DNA of 14,740 nt. Source: Promethearchaeota archaeon (GTDB taxonomy: Archaea; Asgardarchaeota; Lokiarchaeia; Sigynarchaeales; SOKP01). Positions 7,052-13,589 of this stretch are shown here, piece after piece. The stretch spans positions 1 to 14,740 of the forward strand of contig WJIN01000268.1 of assembly GCA_014730295.1 (NCBI GenBank). The letters are read 5' to 3'. The number at the start of each line of letters is the position of its first letter. The first letter of the stretch is position 1. The translations under genes were made by a program, and so were the position numbers. The notes under the pieces are model-generated. The model saw only the letters and a list, made by a program, of their open reading frames with translations. It was not told the DNA's origin and ran no database searches.

Positions 7052-7459
7052 TTAGATTTTCATGCCGCAATCGGGACAATATTCTGCATTAGTATCCAAT
7101 TTAACTCCGCAAAATGGACAATAAAGAACTTTTTCTCCAATGACTTTAGTATATGAGGCTTCTGGTTCAGTTTCTCCTTTTTGTTCAGTCGTTCTATACG
7201 GGTTTCGTTGATCATTAATCGCTTGTTCATAGTTGTATAAACTGTTTTCTTCTATAGATGCGGTCTGGACTGAAGCTGGCGTAGCAATCGTGCCACAATG
7301 GACACACTGATTCTCATCTTTACTATACCAAATTATTAAATAGACGATAAGCCCGACTCCCGCGGTAAAGATTGCTAATATAATTGCGAGACAAATATCC
7401 ATCTCTTCCCGTTTTAGAAGGGTATTTTGAGAACATTTGGGGCAATAACCAACTGTCAT
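7052..7459 (-). CDS. LITAF-like split zinc-ribbon membrane protein, paralogue 2
   Basis: This 135-residue protein is closest to paralogue 3. In the split ribbon, C6/C9 and C52/C55 flank DICLAIILAIFTAGVGLIVY and a WYSKDENQ turn, with the same 42-residue spacing as in paralogues 1 and 3. The linker (about 57-110) is polar and acidic and contains RNPYRT at 85-90. The C-terminal zinc ribbon has YCPFCG and YCPDCG (C114/C117 and C128/C131). A GAGGTT ribosome-binding site precedes the ATG. The gaps to both neighbours are over 130 bases, so it probably has its own promoter. Function unknown; expected at the cytosolic face of a membrane by analogy with LITAF. Confidence 0.85.
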   Translation of the reverse strand: MTVGYCPKCSQNTLLKREEMDICLAIILAIFTAGVGLIVYLIIWYSKDENQCVHCGTIATPASVQTASIEENSLYNYEQAINDQRNPYRTTEQKGETEPEASYTKVIGEKVLYCPFCGVKLDTNAEYCPDCGMKI

Positions 7460-7508
7460 GTTTTAACCTCACGATATTGTTATTTTATGATAAAAATGGA
7501 TATGGTTT

Positions 7509-7539
7509 TATTAAAAATATCTTTAGTCCAATTTTTAGT
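7509..7539 (-). repeat. Upstream element shared by paralogues 1 and 2 (copy 2)
   Basis: This is the counterpart of 6950-6980, 50-80 bases before the start of paralogue 2. The perfect 13-base core is at 7525-7537. Paralogues 3 and 4 lack it. Confidence 0.5.
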
Positions 7540-7599
7540 AATTAAGTTGGGAGCTTTAATTAGTTAGGAGAAAAGAAATGATGAAAAATGAGATGAGGA

Positions 7600-7998
7600 T
7601 TATATTTTACTACCACAATTGGGGCAAAATTTAGCCCCTGGCTCTATATCGGAACCGCAAAATGGACAATATTTTGTATCTCCTCCTGAGATCACTTCCT
7701 CTTTCGATTTGGAAGTAGATGTCCTAGATGATGCCATCTTATAAGGATTTTGTTGTGGGGATGTAGGTTCTTGCCTATAGGGTTGACCTTGAGATGGTTG
7801 AAATTGGGCATCCGTTGGTCTAAGGACGGAATTACAATGTACACATCGATTTTCATCTTTACTGTACCAAATTATTAGATAGATAATTAAGCCAATGCCT
7901 GCTGTAAAAATTCCCAATATTATTGCCAAACAGATGTCTATATCTTCCCGCTTTCCCAATACCACCTCGCCGCAGTGCGGACAATAACCTGTCGTCAT
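7600..7998 (-). CDS. LITAF-like split zinc-ribbon membrane protein, paralogue 3
   Basis: This 132-residue protein has split-ribbon cysteines C6/C9 and C52/C55 around DICLAIILGIFTAGIGLIIY. Nearly the whole first 55 residues match paralogue 2, including WYSKDENRCVHC. The linker (about 60-105) is rich in Gln, Pro, Ser and Thr, with GQPYRQEP and QQNPYKM motifs, and is probably disordered. The C-terminal ribbon KYCPFCG...KFCPNCG uses C111/C114 and C125/C128. The basic KRED just before the hydrophobic stretch and the KDEN after it suggest both ends face the cytoplasm, which a re-entrant insert or tight hairpin would allow. A GTGAAT site precedes the ATG. Function unknown. Confidence 0.85.
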   Translation of the reverse strand: MTTGYCPHCGEVVLGKREDIDICLAIILGIFTAGIGLIIYLIIWYSKDENRCVHCNSVLRPTDAQFQPSQGQPYRQEPTSPQQNPYKMASSRTSTSKSKEEVISGGDTKYCPFCGSDIEPGAKFCPNCGSKI

Positions 7999-8105
7999 TT
8001 TTATTCACATGATGATGGTTTATACTTTTTAATGATTTTTTATTTTATCAAGAATTAAAAAAGCAAAGTGGTTTTATAATTTTTTGGTTACATTGAAAAT
8101 AGTTA

Positions 8106-8543
8106 TTAAATCGCTTCAATCTGCTCTTTACCTTGTTCCCAACCACAAAAAGGACAAATTTTCGCCTTTTTATCGATTTCACGAGCACAATTCTCACATA
8201 AAAAATATTCTTTTTCTCCTTGAGATTCATTTTGCTCTGTCTTTTGCTTTTTCTCTTGTTGCTGCAATTTCTCTTGCTCTAATTTCTCCATTAAATTAAT
8301 AACAGGCATTTTTTTTGGATATTCTTCAGGGTTGGTATAGAATTCTACCTTCGAACCACATTTGGGGCAAAAAACCTTTTTTTGTATCAAAAAGCGATAG
8401 ATTAGAAATGCAATGAAAGCGAATCCTAAGCTGGCAATCGTCGAAATTACTAAAATTTGATAATGGAACGAGGTAAGCGGTTTTCGTACTGGTTTTACGG
8501 GTTTACCGCAACTAGGACAAAATGCATGTTTCTTCTTAGGCAT
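8106..8543 (-). CDS. LITAF-like split zinc-ribbon membrane protein, divergent paralogue 4
   Basis: This is the most divergent full-length member of the array (145 residues). CPSC at 9-12 and CPKC at 59-62 are 46 residues apart, and the hydrophobic stretch is at about 29-53. It lacks the FTAG.G signature and has a basic KKKH start. The linker at about 84-110 is a charged Glu/Lys/Gln helix (LEQEKLQQQEKKQK), a possible short coiled coil. The C-terminal ribbon is ENC...CPFCGW (C116/C119, C130/C133). The order of parts is otherwise that of paralogues 1-3. A GTGA site precedes the ATG, and a 13-base element shared with the short copy lies 60 bases upstream. Function unknown. Confidence 0.8.
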   Translation of the reverse strand: MPKKKHAFCPSCGKPVKPVRKPLTSFHYQILVISTIASLGFAFIAFLIYRFLIQKKVFCPKCGSKVEFYTNPEEYPKKMPVINLMEKLEQEKLQQQEKKQKTEQNESQGEKEYFLCENCAREIDKKAKICPFCGWEQGKEQIEAI

Positions 8544-8602
8544 TACTCTTCACTAATAATAATGTAAATATACTATATTTTAATCTATTTACTACTTTAA
8601 AT

Positions 8603-8615
8603 TTTGAACTATAAT
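8603..8615 (-). repeat. 13-base upstream element ATTATAGTTCAAA (copy 1)
   Basis: A perfect 13-base match to 8845-8857. It lies 60 bases before the start codon of paralogue 4 and overlaps the stop of the short copy. The near-equal distance before two related genes suggests a promoter or operator. Confidence 0.45.
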
Positions 8616-8789
8616 AAATTATCACAATAAAAACATAGATTTTTCTCTTTTTTTTAACCAGAAGTAAATATATAGACCTAGTCCAATTCCAAACCTAAAC
8701 ATACCTGCTAATAATGCTGCGCAAATATTGAACATAGGGCGCTTAGCTTTTACAATTGACCCACAGTAAATACAATAACCTTTTTCCAT
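8609..8789 (-). pseudogene. Short fifth LITAF-like copy, split-ribbon module only, frameshifted in an A8 run
   Basis: As given, ATG 8789-8787 encodes 55 residues starting MEKGYCIYCG and stopping at 8624-8622, before a second CxxC. Removing one A from the eight-base A run at 8655-8648 gives 59 residues that continue KNLCFYCDNLL to TAG at 8611-8609. The cysteines then fall at C6/C9 and C52/C55, exactly as in paralogues 2 and 3, with NICAALLAGMFRFGIGLGLY as the hydrophobic insert. The repaired protein has no linker or C-terminal ribbon, so it is a bare split-ribbon module. The frameshift may be a homopolymer sequencing error, a recent mutation or a slippage site. Confidence 0.7.
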
Positions 8790-8844
8790 TTTTAATTACA
8801 CTTATTTTTCAATTCTTAATTGATTTAAATGACAAAAAAGTTAG

Positions 8845-8857
8845 TTTGAACTATAAT
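8845..8857 (-). repeat. 13-base upstream element ATTATAGTTCAAA (copy 2)
   Basis: This copy lies 56 bases before the start of the short LITAF-like copy, matching copy 1 before paralogue 4. Eleven bases overlapping it (8849-8859) also recur inverted at 8922-8932, towards the thymidylate kinase gene. Confidence 0.45.
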
Positions 8858-9052
8858 TCTTTTGATGAAAATAGAAAATGAGGCGATATCGTGAATGATT
8901 ACTTATGTTAGTAATTATAATGAATTATAGTTATTTTAACAAAAAAATTTCTTGTTATGAAATAGATCTAATGTATTTTTTCTCCAATAAATAATCTTAA
9001 ATTATATTAAGAATCTAATGAAGATAATAGAATATTATAGGTTAAAAGAGAA

Positions 9053-9664
9053 TTGAATAAAGCTCCTTTCTTCTGCGTATTGGATGGTATAGATGGATGT
9101 GGCTCGACCACACACTCGAAATTACTGGCAGGCTTCCTAAAAAATAAAGGATTTAAGGTTCATCATACACAAGAGCCAACAAAAACCGAAATCGGAGAAT
9201 TAGTTAGAAAATTTCTAAAAAATTACGAAGCACCCCCAACTACAGATGCCTTATTATTTGCCGCTGATAGAGATTATCATTATCAAACTGAAATTAAACC
9301 GAAATTAGAGGAAAACTATATCGTTATCTCGGACAGGTATATCGAATCATCAATTGTATATCAATCTGTTCAATCTACACATATTTCCGTGGAATGGATT
9401 AAAACAATCAATAAATTTATCGGAAAACCCGATCTCACCATTATTATGGACCTTAATCCCAAAATTTCACTTGCGAGAAAAACTCAACAAGATTTGGAAA
9501 AATTCGAAAACATATCTTTTTTGAATAAAGTCAGAAACACGTATTTAGAACGAGCCGAGAAGGAGGGCTATGCTATAATTAATACCGATGAGATCATTGA
9601 AGTAGTTCAAAATAAAATACAGAAAATAGTTCTCGAACATTTAAATGAAGAAAATATTTTTTAG
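9053..9664 (+). CDS. tmk: Thymidylate kinase-like protein with altered P-loop
   Basis: The 203-residue protein has the dTMP kinase plan (dTMP to dTDP). The P-loop region is DGIDGCGSTT at 11-20, TQEP near 39-42 replaces the usual TREP, and LLFAADR is at 67-73. DRYIESSIVYQS near 94-105 and PDLTIIMDL near 134 are family motifs. Ser18 stands where nearly all P-loop kinases have the phosphate-binding lysine, so the catalytic mechanism may differ or the activity be lost. The rest of the fold looks intact. The only possible start is TTG 9053, because an in-frame TAG lies five codons upstream; the ribosome-binding site is weak. The lid region is short. A kinase for another nucleotide or a non-catalytic paralogue is possible. 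Confidence 0.8.
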   Translation: MNKAPFFCVLDGIDGCGSTTHSKLLAGFLKNKGFKVHHTQEPTKTEIGELVRKFLKNYEAPPTTDALLFAADRDYHYQTEIKPKLEENYIVISDRYIESSIVYQSVQSTHISVEWIKTINKFIGKPDLTIIMDLNPKISLARKTQQDLEKFENISFLNKVRNTYLERAEKEGYAIINTDEIIEVVQNKIQKIVLEHLNEENIF

Positions 9665-9769
9665 AATACCAACAAATATATGATTATTACTATTTTCCTA
9701 TAATGGTAAGGTATTTTACTCTTAATTTTTCAAAAAAATAATCTGTAATTCTGGTTTTAAAAAATACAC

Positions 9770-11047
9770 ATGGAAAAAGGTAGAATAGACCAAGAGTTTC
9801 GCGCGGGAAGATTGCATAGATATGTCGAGAAATTTTCCTTCCCGAGACTTGCGGGCTCGTTAGGTGAAAAAAAAGCCGTTCAATTAACCAAAGATCTATT
9901 TAATCAGTTAGGTTTTTCACAAGAACAGATAGAGACTGAATCGTTTAGATCTTCAGATTTTTATTCCACTACTCTTATCAAATTGATTGCGATGATAAAT
10001 TTGGTTTTTCTTCTGATGTTTGTGTTTTTTACATATGTTCAATTCATAATCTCTATTTTAGTCATTATTATTCTAGTGATTATTATCCTCTTTATATTGC
10101 GCGGATTAAAATCTCCGGAGTCCCCGGGATTTTGGGGTAAATATTATGGAAAAATGTTTAACGCTACAAATGTATTTGTCAAAATCCCATCAAAAAATAT
10201 GAGTGAAGAGAGAGCAGGTGATATTGTAATTTCTGCACACTTAGATTCGAAGTCTCAATCGTTTCAAACACAATGGAGAGTAATCTTGTATAGGATTTGG
10301 CTTTTTAGCGCAATTTTTTTAGGTATTACATTTGCATTATATATAGCCACTTTTTTCGGTCCATTTTCTCTTCCTATTCTTTTCTTTCAAATCGGACTTT
10401 GGATACCGACAATCCTAATTTCTATTACAAATATTTTCTTAATGAATCTAAACACCCACAATAATTCTGATGGTGCTCTTGATAATGCGTCTGGGATGGC
10501 TGTGGTGTTTGAACTGAGTTCCCATTTTCAAAACCATCCCTTGGATAATTTTAACCTCTGGTTCTGTCAATATTCAGCAGAAGAACTCGGGACCATGGGA
10601 AGTAGAGTATTTGTAGATAACCATGAGGATCAATTTGAGAAAGGGAGGATCTTTCAAATTAACCTCGATATGATCTCGTGTAAGGGTCATCGTTGGAATA
10701 GAGTAGAATATTTAAAATCCTATGGGGTTTTTCCCAGAAGGAAGATCGCTCCACTATTAGCTGAATATTTAGAAACCGCTGCAAGTAAAGAAGATATAGA
10801 AATTTATGGATTTCACCTAACCACGGGAGCTCATACTGATTCAGTTCCCTATCATCAGAGAGATTTTGCTTCGATTGATTTAGTCACCAGAGCAGCCTCA
10901 AAATATAGTCATACTAAAAATGATACTCCGGATAAGGTAGACGGTGAAATATTGAAGGAGGCTTGCATCCTAATAAGAAGAGTTATACTAAGTCTTGATC
11001 AGAATTATCAAAAGTTATGTGGTAATAACATCTTAGAATGTGATTGA
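9770..11047 (+). CDS. Membrane-embedded M28-family zinc metallopeptidase
   Basis: The 425-residue protein carries the M28 aminopeptidase ligand set: His157 (SAHLDS), Asp238 (SDGALDNASG), the Glu271/Glu272 pair (SAEELG), Asp300 (NLDMIS) and His381 (KYSHTKNDTPDKV). These should bind two zinc ions, with Glu271 as general base. Two hydrophobic blocks interrupt it. One at about 69-110 precedes the core; the other at about 173-228 lies between the first and second ligands, where soluble members have a short loop. Both must be even-helix hairpins for the ligands to share one side. This recalls membrane M28 peptidases, but the insertion point is unusual. Substrate unknown. Its stop is one base before the preferred start of the next gene, so the two are probably co-transcribed. 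Confidence 0.85.
   Translation: MEKGRIDQEFRAGRLHRYVEKFSFPRLAGSLGEKKAVQLTKDLFNQLGFSQEQIETESFRSSDFYSTTLIKLIAMINLVFLLMFVFFTYVQFIISILVIIILVIIILFILRGLKSPESPGFWGKYYGKMFNATNVFVKIPSKNMSEERAGDIVISAHLDSKSQSFQTQWRVILYRIWLFSAIFLGITFALYIATFFGPFSLPILFFQIGLWIPTILISITNIFLMNLNTHNNSDGALDNASGMAVVFELSSHFQNHPLDNFNLWFCQYSAEELGTMGSRVFVDNHEDQFEKGRIFQINLDMISCKGHRWNRVEYLKSYGVFPRRKIAPLLAEYLETAASKEDIEIYGFHLTTGAHTDSVPYHQRDFASIDLVTRAASKYSHTKNDTPDKVDGEILKEACILIRRVILSLDQNYQKLCGNNILECD
11040..11044 (+). promoter_or_regulatory. Ribosome-binding site that decides the leuC-type start
   Basis: GTGAT inside the end of the M28 gene lies four bases before GTG 11049, similar to the amidase spacing. It argues against the upstream in-frame GTG at 11040, which overlaps it. 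Confidence 0.5.
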
Positions 11048-11048
11048 T

Positions 11049-12308
11049 GTGGGTTATACTATTTGTGAGAAGATTTTTAAGGAACATTCAAATCTAAAAG
11101 ATATTGAACCAAATCAATATATTGAAGCGCCAATCGATTTAGTGATGGTGCATGAGCAGCTGGGTGGTCGTATTCATAAAGAATATGAAAAGTTAGGTAT
11201 TGATTATGTTTGGAATCCGGATAAAATTTTTTTTATCTTAGATCATTGGGTACCTGCACCTACGATTTCTGCTGCTCAAATGCATCAAGATTGTAGGAAA
11301 TTTGCTGAAAAATATAAATTTATCCATAATCTGGGTATGAATGAAGGTATCTGCCATCAAGTCCTTCCTGAAAAAGGATTAGCACGACCTGGAATGTTAA
11401 TCGTTGGAAGTGATAGCCATACCACGACTTATGGTGCATTTAATTGTTTAGCAACAGGAATCGGCGCCAGTGATGTAGCTGTGGTGTTCTCTACCGGAAA
11501 GCTCTGGTTTAAAGTGCCAGAATCATATAAAATAACATTAGATGGAAATCTTTCAGAGGGCGTAATGTCCAAGGATTTTATTTTACAATTGATAGGAGAT
11601 ATCTCCACAAAGGGGGCATTGTATAAATCACTGGAATTTCACGGAAAGGGAGCAAATTCACTTTCAATTGACGGAAGGATGACAGTTTCAAATATGGTCG
11701 TGGAGGCAGGTGCGAAATTTGGTCTATTTTTGCCCGACCAAAAATTGGAGCAATGGCTTCAGAAGAAAACTGATAAATCGTATACATTTACATCCCCCGA
11801 TGAAGATGCAAAGTATAAGAAAGAATATAATTATGATTTATCTGATCTTATTCCTGTGGTGGCAAAACCACACAATCCGGGAAATTTAGCACCAATTCAT
11901 GAAGTTGAAGGAACTCAGATTGATCAAGCCTTTCTGGGGAGTTGTACTAATGGCAGACTTGAAGACCTACGGATTGCTGCCCGAATAATTAAGGGAAAGG
12001 CGGTGGACACAAATACCCGATTTATAGTAATACCCGCATCGAAAAACATTTATTTAGATGCTCTCTCAGAAGGGCTTATTGAGATATTTGTAAACGCAGG
12101 TGCCGTAATTGGGAATTGTACTTGCGGGCCGTGTATTGGCGGTCATTTGGGTGTGTTGGGGCCAGGCGAGATATGTATTAGTAGTACGAATAGAAATTTT
12201 CAAGGTCGTATGGGAAGCCCAGAATCAAAAGTATATCTTGGATCTCCAGCAACAGTAGCAGCATCCGCAATAAAAGGTAAAATTACCGATCCCAGAGATT
12301 ATATTTGA
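11049..12308 (+). CDS. leuC: Large subunit of 3-isopropylmalate/homoaconitate dehydratase, archaeal type
   Basis: From GTG 11049 the protein has 419 residues and starts MGYTICEKIF, matching the M-G-x-T-I-x-E-K-I opening common in archaeal LeuC. It is the [4Fe-4S] subunit that isomerises hydroxy-acids such as 2-isopropylmalate. Cluster cysteines are C299 (GSCTNGR), C359 and C362 (CGPC), with an extra Cys357 just before. VGSDSHTTTYGAF and the SSTNRNFQGRMG active-site segment are clear. Large-subunit sequence does not separate isopropylmalate, citramalate/methylmalate and homoaconitate enzymes. The partner small subunit is encoded at 13089-13580, with one frameshifted gene between them. It follows the M28 gene by one base, so it probably shares its message. 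Confidence 0.9.
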   Translation: MGYTICEKIFKEHSNLKDIEPNQYIEAPIDLVMVHEQLGGRIHKEYEKLGIDYVWNPDKIFFILDHWVPAPTISAAQMHQDCRKFAEKYKFIHNLGMNEGICHQVLPEKGLARPGMLIVGSDSHTTTYGAFNCLATGIGASDVAVVFSTGKLWFKVPESYKITLDGNLSEGVMSKDFILQLIGDISTKGALYKSLEFHGKGANSLSIDGRMTVSNMVVEAGAKFGLFLPDQKLEQWLQKKTDKSYTFTSPDEDAKYKKEYNYDLSDLIPVVAKPHNPGNLAPIHEVEGTQIDQAFLGSCTNGRLEDLRIAARIIKGKAVDTNTRFIVIPASKNIYLDALSEGLIEIFVNAGAVIGNCTCGPCIGGHLGVLGPGEICISSTNRNFQGRMGSPESKVYLGSPATVAASAIKGKITDPRDYI

Positions 12309-12326
12309 ATGAATAGCAAAAAGACT

Positions 12327-12353
12327 AATTCTTTTTCATAAGGTAAAAGAATT
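12327..12353 (+). terminator. Nine-base inverted repeat after the large dehydratase gene
   Basis: AATTCTTTT (12327-12335) and AAAAGAATT (12345-12353) are perfect inverted repeats around a nine-base loop, 19 bases after the leuC-type stop. The T-run lies inside the first arm rather than after the hairpin. It may be a terminator or an operator. The remaining spacer to 12493 shows only a weak promoter-like AT-rich stretch. Confidence 0.35.
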
Positions 12354-12493
12354 ATAAAACTGTCGAGACTATATCGAAACGTGATTTTGGGCAAAAATAG
12401 TACGTTATGAGAAATAATAATGCTTAAATTATGAATTATCATATAATGCACTAATCCAATTTTTAAGAGTAAAATTTTAAGTGTTATTGAAAA

Positions 12494-13010
12494 ATGAATA
12501 ATCCAGAAAATTCAAATCTGGAATATTTTGAAATTAAAGAGACGGTTGCTGGGAAGAGAAATGCTAGTCTGTGTTGTGGTCTTTTATGTCTTGGGATATT
12601 TTTGATTATAATTGTTGTGGGAATTTTTGCTGTCATCCAGGAACCAACAGGTGATTTCTTCTTAGCTTTGACGGTTTCCTTATTGGTTGCTGGACTTTCA
12701 CTATTAGCCGTCTTTTGCTATACTAGTGTGCAATTATCAGATGCTTTTTCACTTTATAAGGGCGTAGGTCTAAAGCTTAATTTGGACGATATTCTTGAAA
12801 TACGTATCAGCAAAAATAAAAAAAAAAGTGAAGCATGCTGATCGTAAAATGAAATACTATGAAGTATATTTTGTTCATCGGGAAGGAAGAGACAGAGCAA
12901 TTGATTTAATAGGAGGATTAGATTACAAAAAACAGAGCATTCAGAGGATCGTTCAAGCATTGCGGCGTTTTGAAGAAAAAACGAACAAAGGATTTCATGC
13001 AAAAATATAG
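12494..13010 (+). CDS. Two-helix membrane protein with cytoplasmic C-terminal domain, frameshifted at an A10 run
   Basis: The first frame (12494-12841, 115 codons) has membrane helices at about 25-48 and 54-76, then a soluble start LKLNLDDILEIRIS. A second frame overlaps it and ends at 13010, continuing HADRKMKYYEVYFVHREGRDRA and a C-terminal amphipathic helix. Removing one A from the A10 run at 12818-12827 joins them into one 171-residue protein without changing either side. The joined C-terminal part looks like a small beta-rich domain with a closing helix, perhaps PH-like as in some bacterial membrane proteins, but I cannot assign it. It lies between the two dehydratase subunit genes. The break may be sequencing error, mutation or slippage. 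Confidence 0.65.
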
Positions 13011-13088
13011 ATCTTTTTAGAAAAAATTTGATTAATATTCTAAGAAAAATTATATCAATCTATACTAATCTATGGATTTACAACATCT

Positions 13089-13580
13089 ATGAAATTAATT
13101 GAAGGGTTTGCCTACATAATGAGTGATAATATTAACACGGACGATATAGTACCGTCGTATGCCCTCACATTGCGAGATGAATGTGAGATGGCTCAATGTG
13201 CTTGCGAAAATGTTGATCGCGATTTCGCTCAAAAAACCGAAAAGCTCAACCTCATTGTGGCGGGAGAAAATTTTGGATGTGGGAGTTCCCGAGAAGAAGC
13301 GGTAAATGTTTTTAAAATCCTCGGAATAAAAGCTATTGTAGCAAAATCCTTTGCCCGTATTTATTTTAGGAATTTAATAAACCAAGGTATCCCTGGAATT
13401 ACTCTGGAATGGCAAAAAGGAGACTTTTCGGAGGGAGATCATTTAGAAATAGAATTAGAAAAGGGGATTCTTAGAAATATTACTCAAGATAAGACATTGC
13501 ATTTTGATCAATTACCAGACTTTTTATTGAATATTCTAGAAGAAGGTGGTGTTATCCCAAAACTGAAAAATTCTTTATAA
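13089..13580 (+). CDS. leuD: Small subunit of 3-isopropylmalate/homoaconitate dehydratase, archaeal type
   Basis: This 163-residue swivelling-domain subunit completes the active site of the large subunit. DNINTDDIVP at 13-22 and AGENFGCGSSREEA at 58-71 are family hallmarks. AKSFARIYFRNLINQGIP then carries the conserved arginine and asparagine. The substrate-sorting loop after strand one, often YLxx in archaeal members (for example YLRT in homoaconitase-type), reads SYALTLRD here, so specificity cannot be taken over from those enzymes. Length is normal for archaeal LeuD. It starts 78 bases after the frameshifted membrane gene, with an AT-rich possible promoter and no clear ribosome-binding site. 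It ends nine bases from the convergent HD gene. Confidence 0.9.
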   Translation: MKLIEGFAYIMSDNINTDDIVPSYALTLRDECEMAQCACENVDRDFAQKTEKLNLIVAGENFGCGSSREEAVNVFKILGIKAIVAKSFARIYFRNLINQGIPGITLEWQKGDFSEGDHLEIELEKGILRNITQDKTLHFDQLPDFLLNILEEGGVIPKLKNSL

Positions 13581-13589
13581 TCGTAAAAA

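Noticed and set aside
8048..8299. Two overlapping short frames on opposite strands at the end of paralogue 4
   Set aside because: Both overlap the charged linker and C-terminal ribbon of paralogue 4, and neither has recognisable features.
11040..11048. GTG 11040 as the leuC-type start
   Set aside because: It overlaps the GTGAT ribosome-binding site for GTG 11049, and MGYTICEKIF fits the family opening better.
12451..12470. ATCCAATTTTTAAG before the frameshifted membrane gene as a third copy of the paralogue 1/2 element
   Set aside because: Only about 12 AT-rich bases match, on the other strand, and the flanks do not; chance is likely.
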